The notes under the pieces were generated by a model. That model worked only from the letters and a program-made list of their open reading frames with translations, was not told the DNA's origin and made no database searches. From Casuarius casuarius (lineage: Eukaryota; Chordata; Aves; Casuariiformes; Casuariidae): DNA of 64,000 nt. The stretch's first letter is position 1. Each line of letters starts with the position of its first letter. Made by a program: the position numbers and the translations under genes. The stretch spans positions 62,001 to 126,000 of the forward strand of contig PTFA01000314.1 of NCBI GenBank assembly GCA_003342895.1. Direction: 5' to 3'. Shown here in pieces: positions 1 to 15,000 of this stretch.

Positions 1-3000
1 TTATGGCCTGCAAAGACATAAACAAAGTTCTACTACTAATGCTCACAAGCACTGACAAAACATAGCGCTATCTTAGCTGAAATCCACACTTTGGAACAAT
101 GCCACTGCATGCAGACTATATTCATTACAGAGGTCAGCTCTCAGGCTTCATCCATTTTAGTCTGCAAGGCTGTCAAAATTCACAAAATGACCAGAAAATG
201 TTTCCACCAAACCCTCAGAAGACAGACCAGCTCCTTCAGCTTAAGAACTTTCTATGCCAAAAGTGCACAATTTTAAAGATCTCAGCTTCCTCATTTTCCG
301 CACCTATAAGCACCTGCTCCAATCTCAGCCAGGAAACAATGTATCCACAACTGGGAAAATTGGACCAGGACCTTTTTAAAGGACAGACTACTCTGTGACA
401 GGGCAGGCCCTTTTTCACCAATGTAGGAACAATGTAACTAAATCATGATAAAATGTTTCTTGTACAACTAAAATCCTGAACAGTCAGGCTATTTTACATT
501 CTGAAAGTAGAGCTAGAATTTACATTTCATTTAAGAGAGCCATGAAAACATGCAACAGGAAAAGACATCCCCCCAAAAGGATATGACGTTGATGGACACT
601 GGAAAACATCCTTCAGAATTTGAGATTTCTCCAAGGAATTCTAAGATAATGAAGATACTGCACTAGAACAGGAACATGTAATACTAGTTCTACTGTAGCA
701 CAAAGCCATCAAGGCACACTTACTTGCACAATAGATAAAACATGCTGGACAAATCACTTATGTTCCCTTTTCAAAGAAACATAAGCAACACCAAGAAAAC
801 AAATAATTCAGCTTATTAACACTTATTTAGTGAGGAAGTAATGCAGATGAAGAACATGGTAGTGAACTTCAGTAGTTCCTGATAAATCAGATCAGAAAGA
901 ATTTACAGATTATAGTTTCTTAGTGAAAACACAAGAAGTCAATTTTAATGATTGAGAGCAAACCCTTTCACACTTATCCTCATACTTATATTTCAAAGGC
1001 TCAGCAGGTATAACATAAAAATCATTTTCAGAGCATTACAGCCGGATACATTCATTTTACCTTTTGCTACCTTTTTCCTGCAAACATGCACTTTCTTAAT
1101 AACTTTTTCCCAAATTTATTCTGGAATGCCATCAATCTGATCAGGTAAACTTTATTTATTTACCCAGGCACTAGGACATTTAGAATTTGTCTTATTTCCC
1201 AAATCCATTGGGGGGAGGTGGGGGAAGATCACAGACAGCATCTACCTATGAGCTACACAGAAAAATTACATTATTACTAAACGTCATAATGATTTATTGA
1301 GGAGATTTTTGTTTCATTTTTTGAAAAAGAAAGATATTAAGGTTTTTTCTAAGATTCAAAACAGCATAACTGCTGAATCTCAGTCTGCCTTTTTGGCACT
1401 GATTCATCATTAAGTATTGTATCAGTCCAAAATATCAGTAACTGATAGTAACTGCTACTAATGAACATGGTCAGCAGACCATCTGACAATATGCCAAAGC
1501 CAGGAGCCGTTATTTAGGATAGTCCATATGCTGACTTCATTGAAAATTATCATAACCAACTATTTTTGCCCCCTTAACTCACCCATTCAATTTTAAAATG
1601 TCACATCCCTACAATTAGCTCAATGCATACACTTTAACAGCAAATTTGAAAGCAGTTCCAAAGAATGTGAATTTGCTTTGCCTTTACATTACAGGCACAT
1701 GTTCACCAGAGAACAGAAACAAAACTTTAAAATTCATTACTAAGCATATGCCATTTAAGCTCAGAGATCAAATTACATGTTTTGTGTATGCAATAGATGT
1801 ATTGCCTGCCAAGATGACATTTATATTCAAAATAAATAAGCAGCACAGCCTAGATTTCCTAATGCAACTGCCTATTTATAGGCTCTGATTTTCAGGTGCT
1901 GAGCACTGAGACCCCTTTCAAATACACCTAAATGCACACACAAACAAGCCACTGACTTGTGAACACACAGACTGCATGTTCAAAGCCCAAACCTCCATTC
2001 TAGGAACTGGAAAGTACTGGATTACCTTGTAGCTTGTGTTGCCCTCAAGCACTCCCTGAATATGGCAACTAGCATTGGTATATCTGAGATGGGGACATAC
2101 CACTGTCTTTACTTTGCAAAGGGCTGTAAAAACACATATAAAAGGAAGGAGGAGAAAACAAGCAGACAAAAGATGAGGGCTTCTGTGTGAAACAACTTCC
2201 AATCATGATGTCCCAAACTTGTTAAAATGACCCTGCAATGCGAAGAAGTTGGCTGTGAGCAGATTTCCAGCTACAAAGAGCCGCAAAACTTTTTGACATA
2301 CATAGCTTCAAGAGGTTTTGCTGAACGAAAGTAGCTGTAGTGACTGCTTAGATTCTGAAATATGTTTGAATTAAAAAGGAAAAAAAAAAAGAACATTCAA
2401 GACCTGCATATCTGCAGAGAAGATCAAGAGAGCCTTAAAAAGCACACAGAAAGCCTGGACCATGAGCAAGACAGAGTGGATTCTGAAGTATGTATTGATA
2501 TCCACAATGGATCAGAGGACTTACTCAAGACACTCTCCTAATTCTCCTGTGCAGCCTCTACAAGCAAGGAACCTCTCAGCTTTTGCTCTTTCCACAGCAG
2601 GCTGGGTCAGGAATCTCTAACACCCCTCTCTCTACCAAGTGTACTTACTTCGGCCAGTCCCAATGGGCCTGAATTCAGCTACAAAAATCTTTCTGGGAGC
2701 TTGTGACTGTCATGAAACGGAGTGATTCAGCCAAGCTACATCGGAAAGGGAACATTTTTTATTTGTTCACAGAAACGTAATAAGGCAAGGGAGGGTAGAA
2801 AAAGAAAGAAAGGTAAAACAAAAAAACAAAAACAGGCATCAGAAAAGATACATCCCTATGTATCTTTGCTTATAAAGCTTAGCCTTTCTTTCTGACCTTA
2901 GGTATGTGTTACTATCCTGCCTCCTGTGCCCACACACACTTCTGGCCATTCTGCCTCCTACCCCAGACGTATTTCTGTGCTTTTGAAACTCTTCCCTATC

Positions 3001-6000
3001 AGGTGATGCAGTTGAATCAAAGATATCACGGCTCATTTCCCAGCAGCATTTCCCCTCTATACTTCCCATTGCAATGGTCAGCTAGATTTGAGCAGCAACA
3101 GAGCCTGAAAGGCAAGATCAAAACATGGCCTAGATAGCTTACAAGGCATCTGGAAGAATCATTTTTTCTTTTTTTGAAGAACCCTCTGACTTGGCTTTGC
3201 ACTTGCTCTGTGGCCAAAAGCCAACCCCAACCCAGCACTCCAGATTCCTAACTGAGCTCCTGGGGTTTCTACTGAGACAAGAACTAACCCTAAAACCTTA
3301 AAACCAGATCTCTCTCCCACATACTGGTGTTCCTTATAAGCTATGTCAGTCTCATTCTGTTTCTCTCCACATTGTGGGAGTCCAGGTCCCCGCACTGCTT
3401 TGACAAGCACCCCTAATGGGGTGTGTAAGGGGAACCAATGATTAATTTCCATCTTCAAGAAGCTTTTCAGCCTATTATTGCACAAATTAACATGGTAATG
3501 TATGACTATATATGTTGCATCTGAATATAATGAAGAAAAAGCAGATCTCTTCCCCATTTATCATACCACCTAAGATCAAACATCAGTCTGCACGTCTTGG
3601 ATTACTCGTAATTAATGCAGTCAACACCACAGTACAGTTACACAAACTTAATCTAACATCAAGACAGAGGAAAAAAGTAGGAGATGTCAAATGGGCCATG
3701 GAAAGAGACATGAAGTACAGGATATAAGACTGCACATGCTGAGGTGCTGCAGGAAAGATGAAATTATTGTGGTGAGTACCTCATATTTTAGGCCAATATA
3801 AGAAGAGGAACGCCAGGGACGCTGTCAACTCCGTGAAAACCTGGACTGACAGAGATGTTCAGCGTGAGCACTTGCTTCCTGGAGATATTTATGAGGACCC
3901 AGACTAGAGCACCAAAAAGGCAGAACTGCCTACATATGACAGCTCTCTGTCCTGTCTCAGCAAGGAGTTGAACTCTAGTCACTGGGACCTGCAAGAAAAC
4001 TGGATTTCAGTACAAGTTGACATTTCTGAGCATTAATAGTAATATTCAAAAAATAACAAGGAGAACGGAAAGTGTAGCAGTGACAATGGTGTTCACAGAA
4101 ATATCCCGGCATGACGACAATGTTTTTTCAAGTTATTTTTATTTTGGAACCATACTAAGTGTTCAGTGGTGACAAAGATCCCATTAGGAACATCATATAA
4201 GTACACTGCTGTAGATTATACATGAACTTATGTTTCAGTCGCTTTCCACAGACTGCCTCTATAGCAGTTCATGTGCTCCAGAAGCCCACAGACCACAGGC
4301 TGAAAACCGCTCCCCTAGGAGAGGCCAAACACGAGGAAAAACTGATCATGACAGAAGAAGGAGTCCTTTATTTCCACACCTTTATATCCAGGGCAAAAAT
4401 GGAAGAATTCAGGATGTACAAGCTTCTGTGTATGAGGAAGCAGTCTTGCTTCTCTGAGACTGTAATTCTAAATATTGCACAGAGCAGAAGGGATCAAGAC
4501 CTTTAACCACATTGTAATCTAAAACCTGCTGCCACAGATAAACCCTGAACAAGCTGAAAGAGCCAACTTAGCAGTTAGGATGCTAAAGAGTCAAGGTGTC
4601 TACTGAAAGGGTCAAAGAAAGAAATTTTGCATGACGGAAAAAGATGAAAATTCTAATCCATAAATTACATTGGTCTGGAGTGTTACAGATAAAAAGTGGA
4701 ACTTAAATTCAAGACTGTGACCTTATGGGTGACTAAAGTTAGCTGATTGATGACAGCCTGGTTCATCAGGAGCTCTCCAAAGATATTAACTTCTCTAGGA
4801 TCTGTCCATCGAGCCATAAAACACCAATCCCTTCTTACAGTGGCAAGGAAATCCTGACTACGCAAACAGAAATCAAGCGGATACAGTGATATCAGCTGAA
4901 CCTGCAGGGCACACAACAGTGCTGTGAAGGAAGATTTGGCCCATTCATCTCATTTCACTAAGCTCTAGCTCAAATGGCCGCAGGTGAGTTTTTTTAGGTG
5001 ACTATTTACTCACATCAGCAATAGCACCAAACCTACTGAAGGTGTACGAACAAAAGATTGTCTTCTCAAAGGAAAACCACAGAACAGCTGAATGGGAGTG
5101 TGGGAAAGGGGTATGGTAACACAGTACTATCTCGAGTCTTGTCATTCCAGACTGTATTTTTATACATACTTACACTAAGATTATTATTAATTAGTTGGGC
5201 AACTCAGAAATTACAAGAGAAAGAGAAGAATAAAGTAAAAAGTGGTGAGAAAGGCTATAATGTACTGTCACTGACAGAAGTAGCCATTACAGGATCAGCC
5301 CACATTGGGGATCCTCTGGTAACAATAAGGTTTTTGAAGTTATTCAAGATGCTTTTGTTCAGCTGAATGAGCCAGAAGTTTTCCCTGCTACAATGCCTTC
5401 TTTCTTGCCTGTGTAGTTATAGGTGGTTCTGTGTGGGTAAGAACAAACACCTGCATCCATAAAGTTACAATACAGCCTGGCACCCTGGTCTTAAATGAAT
5501 TATTCACTGGGCAAGACTGAAGCTTTTCACTTCTGTTATCTCCTGTATCACCTAAGCCATGTTTGGATTAACACCTAAGCCATGTTTGGATTAATTTCAA
5601 GCCATCTTTTCTGGGATCTCTCTGCTACAGGAAAGCAAAAGCAGTTTCACATCAGTTTTAGCTTGGGACACTGGCTAAAATCTGATTCTAACTGCAGCCT
5701 ATGTGGATTCAAATGCAGATTCAGGTCTTTATCTTGACTTTGGCACCACATCATGCAGTCAGCAGCCTTTTTTTCCCCCCCACTATGAATTCTGAGAAAC
5801 ATTCTCTACTGAAAAGTCACCATGTCCTAGCTTCTTTCTGATCTGAAAACCAACAATGCAACTTTGAAATTCCTCCCCTCTCTCTTGAAACACACTGAAT
5901 GGCCAAAGTAAAAGGTTCATTTCAATCTGGATCAAATAACAAAATCAAAATTAAGAAAAAAGTCACAGTGTGCTGAGGAAAAAAGTTAAATATTAGGCAG

Positions 6001-9000
6001 CAAAAATGCACAACTTAAAGGAAACTGTCCCATGTAACAGAAGAAGGAAAAAAAAAATCAGACGAACTGGGAATAATTCTCTACTTTTCTCACTTTAGAC
6101 CAAAAACACTCAATGCTTTGTTGATTCAGTCCAAAGAGATCTGAAATGCTTGCCTTGACCTACTACTGACAATGCTAATAGGTTCAGAGAGAGAGATGTA
6201 AAAATTAGGTAGAAAGTACATACCCTGCGTATGGGAGCAGTGACTCAAGAGTTGTGTCTTTCAGCGTACAAAGGTTACACTACAGTCCTTCTCACTTGGA
6301 AATAAACCTCTCTTTAAACAAGCCTTATGTGAGTGAGTAAACACAAAAGGACATCATAAGAAATAGAAAAAGCTCGCTCACTGCATTGAAGTGACTGAAG
6401 TGCAGCATCTCAGAGACTTTCCAAAACACTACTGAACTTTCTGGGTTACCATGTGCAGGCTCACACCTCTTTCCCAAGACAAAAAGGTCTGTAAACTGGT
6501 CTGGAAGACAGTCTTGATCAATTGGTACATGAGAGGTAAATATGTGATTATGTTACAGGACTGAATACCAGCCAATGCAAGCAAATTCTCCTCCCCGTTA
6601 TAAGCTTGAGGCAATATCTAGACAACCTTGTGCAAGTCACTCTCCCTCTCCATGCCTTGATATTTGCAACTGTAGCAGAATTGATAATGATAACACCCAC
6701 TGTAATTATGCTTGAAATAAGATGAAAGAAATCAGAAGTGGGATATGTTTATAGATTGAAATCACTCCCTGCAGCTTCTTCTCTTCACTATCATGGAAAC
6801 CCTGTCAGGTAACTTAAACTAGACACTGAACTTAAAGCCATCTGAAATCTGACAATATAAATTCAACTAGCTGTGTAAGAACTAGCATTATTTTTTATAT
6901 GCGGAATACTACTTCTCCAAAATCTCTGTGTCAAATATTAAACCCTAGAGTGGGAGTTTTTTCCCCTCCCCGGCGAGTACTTAATCACAGACATAAACAA
7001 CAGAAGCCTACTTACTTCAGATATGAATGGAAGAAAAAGGAACCAAGACTGGATTTGCCCATGACAACTGCAGTGAAAGAACAAGAAAGTAGAGAGGCCT
7101 ATACCAACATGAAAGCTTTTAATATGGTACTGAAAGTCAGATTCAAATGGCAGTTATATTTCTTTATTAGTCAGATTATTGTATCACAAAACTTTAATGA
7201 TGGTGCATACTCAGATGAGAGGAACTGTGGCTACAGCTTACCTCTAGTTCCTCTGAATTCACAGTACTTTTTTTGAAAGAAAAAATAAAGGTGAAAACAA
7301 AACTCTTAAAAGAAGTAGGAAAGTCTTACTGAGGAGGAAAGTTTTGCGGGGGCACTCCTGGCTGGCTTGATACTCAGCCGACAGAGGGTAATTCCCCCAA
7401 CATAAAATCAGTTCCCACCAGTTGAGAATCTGGACCAAAGATTTAACAGAAAAATACAGTTGTTACCTTAAGCTTGTGTTTACCTAAATAATAGTGCTCA
7501 GCAGAAAGAAAGGAGCGCAGCATAGCGACTTAACATAACAGGACTTTGTGACCTGTCCCACTCCCACCTTCTCTTTCCCTATAGTCACCCTGAAAAAGAG
7601 CTTGCACTTGTCTTGGACACCCCTTGATAGCAAGAGACTTCTGCCTTGCCCAGCCCTTGTCAGCTGTTTTATAGAAGCTGAAAAATTTCTGTGAGGATGT
7701 ACCAATACCAAACTTTTGTCAGAAAGATGTTTTTTAACTCTAGGATGGAACTCCTAGTCAAAGGAGTCAAAGTTAAAGAAACAGACTTAAATCTCCTCTA
7801 TGAGTACCAGCGCCTCAGTAAAGCAAATACCACAGTGATTAGGTTATCTCAGCTAGAGTGCAGGACCCATAGCTTTAAAACTCAGTCTCATATGCTGTAT
7901 ATACAGTCCCATAACTTATCCATCCTCCCTTCTAAACCTCCTCTAACTGATCATATTTTAAACATGCATATTAGAAAAGACATCAAGACTATACTGTTAG
8001 CTGCACTACAAGCTGCAGAAGCAGAAAATGGCACAAAATATCTAAACCTTTTTATTAAAGATGCTGGATCCTGTTGTCGATTACCTGACATGCACAGCTC
8101 TGCTCTCTGAGAAAATAATTCAGGCGCTCCCTGATTAAATTACTCCTGCAGTGGAAAAGACATTGAGCAGCCTGCCTGTTTCGACTGGCTGTGTAGTTAT
8201 GGAGCTCAATGAATATGGAAATAATTGGAAATCCCAGACCAATATAACAGAGGAATATGTGGTCCACATAAAGGATATCCTGAGGTTGCCTGAAAGTAAA
8301 ATCATAGTGTTATACCAAACAAATGCAAAATCCTTTGTATCAGGGTTCGGAGTTAAAAACAAGTAAGTGTTACTTCACTAAAATCCCGGGGCTTTCAGCA
8401 GAAAAGCAGAAACCTTTTCAGAAGTTCTTATAGACTGTCATCCTCAAAAAGAGGTGGCACTAAGAACTAGTTAGACCCTAATTCCTAACTCTAATCTAGA
8501 CCTTTGTGTCTCCTTTGCTGTTGAGGTTTAATAGGGTTACAACAGAAAACTAAGCAGTTTCCAGCCAAGCTTTTTCGACTTGGACAGAGAAGTGCTGATC
8601 TTTTTAATAGTTCAAACACAAAAGGATTCTAAGCAACGTGTAAGAAATGGATAGCCATTCTACAAAAACAAAAACCTTACTACCAGATGAGCCTGTTTTC
8701 ACCAACTCAAGCAAATGATCTGCAAAGAGGATAAGAAAATTACATACCTACACTAATCTGGAAAAATCTGTTAAAACTTCCCTTAAATCTCTTAAAAACC
8801 CTACATTTTCCTTGAATGTGGCTCACTAGTCGACCTGTGCTAATTGTGAAAAACTCATCACCCCAGCATAAGAGGCACTTCCAGCGAAGCAGAACCGGTC
8901 TGCTTCACACATACTCCCTGCAGATGGAACACAGCGCACATTCAAGCATCTCATAGAGCTCCGGCATTGTTGGCACATACACTGCTCCCTGGAATTACTG

Positions 9001-12000
9001 GCAAACAAGGGATGTTACAGCAACCTTCTTCTACCTGACTCTTGTAGCAATGGGCAGACCAAGAACCAGGGGAGGAAAATCAAATTAAAGCTGTATTTGG
9101 ACAAATGCAAATGTACATACACACATGGTTCTAAAATGCTTTTTGGCCGCATCTAAAAATTAGGGTCACTATCTCATTATTATACTCTTGCAGGGTTCCA
9201 AGATATGTTCTCAAAACACACCTTCATAGCTGGTGCTTTACAATTAAAATTAACTTGTTTCTTGGTAAAGTTAGTTCTTGAGGATTTTAGAGTGAAGCAT
9301 TATTTTCCCTTCTCTGCTGCTAAGAAATTTTCCTTTCATTCCTTTAACATTACATAAGCGCTTTTCATTTCCTGAAAAATTCTCAGAGAAAGCTGGGATA
9401 TTTGTGGAATAGTTTATTAATTCATTCATAAATACATATTCTTGGTTCAGTTAAGTGCGAGAAAACTTTAGGATCCCACCACTGCCATTTATCTCATAAT
9501 GTCACCTTCCACTGCCCTGCAAACTGGAAGATTAGTGATGTTTTCTTTAGGCTGTTTCTATCACTGTGACCCAAACAAATCTCCACATAAGCTTCTAAGC
9601 TAATAACCACAGCTTTCATAATAAATGGATTAACTGAAAATATTTCTATTTCTCTGAGTTTTAATTTGCTACAATTTGAATCCATGTTCTGATGTGTTAT
9701 ATATTCTCTTCAGAATTTTTTTTTATCTAATAGCAATTTGATGAGGGAAAACAAGTGTAGACAACTCGTTTCAGAATACACAGTACCGTATCTTACCAAT
9801 AGCTTTATACAAGTTTTCCAAAAGTTAATTTAAAATCCCTTCTCTGAAATGAAGAAGCTTCACCTTCTTGCAAATAAAATAGTAAGTTTCCTGTAAAAAG
9901 GGTGTTTCAAAGCTGTTACATCTATCTTCGGAATAGTCAAACTGAAAAGAAGTGGTTTGCTTAGGTACCTGTTCCACATTAAAAGTATACATGGGAAAAA
10001 AACATTTTATATTCCAGGGTAAAGCTCCTCCTTTCTGAATCAGTACAACTCCTAAAGTTTCCCGCTATTAAAGATGTCAGTACCAATGTGTTCATCCTGA
10101 ATGTCAAGGAAACATCAGCTGTCAGATACACGAAGGCAAAGATCCCAAATACAGACACAATAGGAGAGATGAAGGAAAACATTCTCTGGACTGGATAAGC
10201 CGAAATCTAACAGCCCGTTCAGAGGTTCAGAAGATTGGTTTAAAAAAAAAAATAAAACTAAAAATGCACACAATGCATCCTTCACAACTGGAAGCCTCTT
10301 TGTTCTGACACTGAGTCATTATCACTGATCTCATGCATACGTAACATCATCTAATTATGCTGTAATCAGCGTGGCCAGCACTTTCACAGATATCTTCTCT
10401 GAAGTAAATTCATACAGAAAAACATTCAAAAAAAATCTTAAATTATGTAAGGACCAAAACTGCATTTTCAAGACTGAACTGTACTTCATGCTCTGCCTCA
10501 GAAGCCCTCCCAGATGGAGTGAAACTATCACACTGGTAGCAGAGATAACAGTACAGGTGACAACCTCTCCTCACTTTTCACAATTCACATCCCAGCACAA
10601 GATGCAAGTGAAAGCACAAACTGATGACAAGCAGCTGGGCAGAGTAACATTTGAAAGCCACTGAAGCTGTCTGCTTCAGTGCATGTGCCTGGGAGCCCTT
10701 TCGATATTTGATCACTCCTGTGCTTTGAGTATTCTACCCCACAGTTCTTAATCGAGCTTACTTTCCAAAGCAGTGACCACTTACCAGATTCTGTCTAAAC
10801 CAGGCGGAGCTACAGATGGCTCAACAGTCTTGAAAAATCAAGCTATTCTAATTCCTAAATATGGCTATACAATAGCATATAATCTAGCAGGTAGAGCTCT
10901 GAGATGAAATGTAGGAAACAAGTCCTGTTTCTGGTTCTGCCACTGGCCTGCTGGACAGGCCCTTGGTAAGTCATTTCACTATACATAAACCAGGAATGCT
11001 AGAGAATTACATCAAAATCTGAAAAGCATTATAAACAGCTAATTATTACTGATATCTGGCTGTGGGCCAGATAAATCTTGGTCCAGTTTCTCATACTGGA
11101 GAGGAAGACAGCAGAACCATTCGACTTAAGATCTGTCAACTATTTATAGCTTTAGCTTTACAAAAAAAAGTTTCTCAGAAACAGCAAGCCAGAAACCTAC
11201 TGCTGCTTCAGCCCTCTCCAGCAGAAACAATTCCCAGGGGTCTTTGCACACTATTCCAAGATTGCTGGAGTGCATATTGTTCCATTTGTTCTCGCCAGTA
11301 ATTTGCAGTACCACTTTGAATCACACAACGGAGAGGAAAAAGGAAGAAAAATCTTTCTTCCCCAACGATTTCACTTCAGTAGAGTTTTTAAGCACTGTTT
11401 TGCCATTCTCTCATTTCTGAATAGGCAGGTGATGCACATGTCCAAGTGGCTGGTTTGTGCTTCCCTGTTATCAAGGCAACACAACACAAAGACTATGCCT
11501 ATTCATGTAAAAGGAGAGGTAGCCCACTTCATCACAGGAACAGACATAGAAATGAAAGCTATCATCTTTTCTATCCACTTGCTAATGAAGGTGAAAACTT
11601 CCTGCGAAACTTTTTTCTACTGTTGCCTCCCCACCTTCTTTGCTAAATTTTGCCCAATCTAGCTCACAGGCATCATTAGCAAAAATGAACTTACTTGGAT
11701 GCCTGAGTTACTTCATGCAATCCAGTTGCTCCTCCTACATTAATAGCACCACCTCTGCAAGCCCCTTCTTCTGGGCTGGGAGCAGGCCACCAATTAAGCT
11801 GGCAGAATGGCATGCTGGTTTCAATGACAGCATGATTGAGGGGACAGCAGAACTGTAACTTTGAAGAATTTAGGGCAAACTTTGAAGATCTGAATGATGT
11901 TTGATGGTAATGTACTCCTAACAACACTCCTATGGGCTTTGATGGTGCTTGGCATGGAACAAAGTGTTAGCATCTTACTGTCTTGTCTAAAATATATAAA

Positions 12001-15000
12001 TCTGTTGACGATGAACCAAAAAAGAATAGAATCCAGAACTGTAACTGTTCCGAATCTGAAAAGGAGTGAAGCTCCTGCCTTTATATATATATAAAAAAAA
12101 CAGGTATTGTTCTCAATACAACACAGAATGTAGGAGGGAAGAAATACTAATTTTGCAGAACAGCGCATTACATTTCTTCTTTAGGTGCCAGTGAAGGGAA
12201 GAAGATATGCGGTCTGAGTTTTCTTTTGACATTCCATGGAAGAAATTTAAATAGTTCACAATACTTTTTCTCAGCCAAGAAGTTAAACATAGTTAAAAGT
12301 GGTTGCACTGCTGATCCTTCATGAGTATTTCTGGAGAAAAAGCAAAACAGGCCAACAAAGTCTCTACAGCCTCATCATTAATTTCTCTGATGCCCACCCA
12401 TCATTGGAGACTTGTCAGCAAGTGTCCATATGAAGAATATCACAATCAAGAATTCCAAGCACAGTGCTTGGAAGAACAGGCTGCCATGTCTGTGTTTCCC
12501 AATGAAGATGAGAAACAAAAAAGGCTTACTGCCCCCTTGACCAGTTAACTATCTACAGCTGTGGCCTGAATGAATAGTTAACAAACCTAGGAGTAAAAAA
12601 CTGTTATTAATGCCCTACCTTTTGATGCTTTGCTGCAGCTAAGGTGTAACACAAGGAATAAAGTACTTTCAGCTTGATCAACATGCTCATGACATTTCTT
12701 GAAGCAGACATTAGCAACTGCCATGGAGCTGTTCAAGCTCCCTGGAAGCCGTGGGAGACATTCAGTGTATGGTATTTTTATCAAAGTCTTTATTCTTGAG
12801 CCTAAATGCAATCGAGTCCTAATGAAAGGGTCCCACGCAACTATACCAATGATCTAAATCACCGGGGTTCACCCAAGCGCTCCAGCTTCATGGCATTCTG
12901 CCAAAGGCCTCTCTTCAGACCAAGACATGACTTCAGACATAACTCCTTATATGCAATATTGTAACAGTGCTCAGAGGCCCTCACAGAGACTGCAGTTGCA
13001 CAGTCAGTCACAAATGCACACATGACAAGGCAAACTGAATCAAATACTTGCACCCTAAATTGTTAAGGGGAAAGCAGTTTGCGAGGTGTCCCTCAGGTCC
13101 ATTTATTGGGTGCTCAAACTCTTCAGTTTCCATGTCCTACAAGTCTTCTATCCTGTCACCTCCTTCAGTGGGTCCGTCCTTGACAGTAACACACAGCTCT
13201 ACACTATCTTCTGTTGACCAGCCTTCTATCTCATGTGTCCCTATCTATACTATTTCCCAAAATGTATCCTTTCTGCATTTCCCCTCATCTCCCTACATGA
13301 CCTTCCCTCTCAAGCTAAATATGGCAACCTGAACACCATTCATTCCAAAGCATCTGCTGTTTGACCACCCTGCTGGTAGGGACAGCTCTATTTTCTCCAA
13401 GAAAAGTAGTTTGCCCCGGGATGAAAGAAATGCCCTATCTTCAGAAGAGACAGTTACAGGTTTTGTTTGAAAATAAACACTGAGAACTTTTTCATACCAC
13501 AAAACAACCTGAACACCAGAACCAAAGCCCTAAAGAGAAAATCTTAACCAGGCCTAGATGATCATACATTTGGGATCAGCTGTGTAGCACATTTGGGTCC
13601 AGCCATATCTCTTTGCTTCAAACCCTACCAGGATGGCCTTTCCCATCAGAATTCTATCGGGGAGTGAGGTTTCTGTCCTTGTAGCATCAGAGTACAACTT
13701 GTTCAAAGACCAAAGTACACAGACTACAAGACCTGGTAGTCATGAACAGTGATCATGCTCAGGCAACAGTCGTTCCTAATGCATTGCGAGTTGTCACTGC
13801 TTTTGGTGTCAGGCAAAAGTCAGACAGAGTTCTGCATAACGTTATGTTAATATATTCATTGGTGCAGAACAAGGCGCAACCTGAAAGACATTTTTCATTG
13901 AACCACATGTCCTAAAGAGAGGTGAGGTAAACTAGCCAGTCAAGTACAGAAGGTGACACATACAGTACTAAAGAGATCCTTCTGTGTCAAAGAACATGAA
14001 ATAAATTAAATACAATGATGAGAACTTGTCCTAGATAAGACAGGACAAAAAAAGAAAAACGACAAAAAAACCCGAAAAAACTCTTGACAAAACACTGAAA
14101 GACAGATCTCTTGAATGGACCCAACACCATTTGGAATTCAAACAGCAAATTGTTTCGGAGACGTGAGGAACCAAACAAGAAAGATTTAGAATGATTTTCT
14201 AAATCAAAAAGGTTTCTGGATCTGCAGTACAGCATGCCTGCCTTAAAACAAACTTCCCCTTATAAAAGATGCCAGAAAGATTCAGAAGGATTGATTTAAA
14301 TAGTGATAAAATGACAGAAGGCACCTGCCAAAATCTTGAGTTATAAAAATGGGAACCTGGACACAGAAACTAGTAGAAGAAAAATCTATCTTCCTGGAAT
14401 CTCAACATCTTAAATCGCTTGAAAAGAAACAAAAAATAATATTTTCTAATTCCCCAGACAATAATCATAAGCCACTAACAGTGGTATACCATACAAATTC
14501 CATTTTCAGCACAGTTGCATATGGGCAATGTTGCAGTGACACCCTTCCGCTGAACTGATCCTCATAAATAATGACTCAATAGCTTAGAAAGCCAAGCACT
14601 TCTCATAACTAAGACATTAAGTGAAGAAGGAAATAAGCAGCCTGATAGGAATCACTATTTTTCTAGATGCTTTTTTAAAATTTTTGAGTACTGTTAAAAA
14701 AACAATACACCAGAAATGTGCTGTATATGTTTGAAAACAATTAACTTAACATTTCCAGAAAAGTCATCCTACAAATAAAGTGATTCACAGTGGAAACAAT
14801 TTGTAACTCAGTTTTACAAAGTTTGCATAAGAATTGCCTACTAATGGCAAGAAAACCACTCACTCTCACACTTAATGTGAAAATAATAGAGGAGAAAACC
14901 AAATCAGTTATAAAAACATTTTATCATTATTTTTAAGCATTCTCCCAATCTAGGGTACACCACCAAATCTGCAGATGCAGATATTGTTGAAATAAAAATA

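Noticed and set aside
7691..8110. 139-codon ORF in the gene-free upstream region
   Set aside because: The sequence lacks any family resemblance and its start is not ATG-supported with a promoter. An ORF of this length is expected by chance in about 20 kb.
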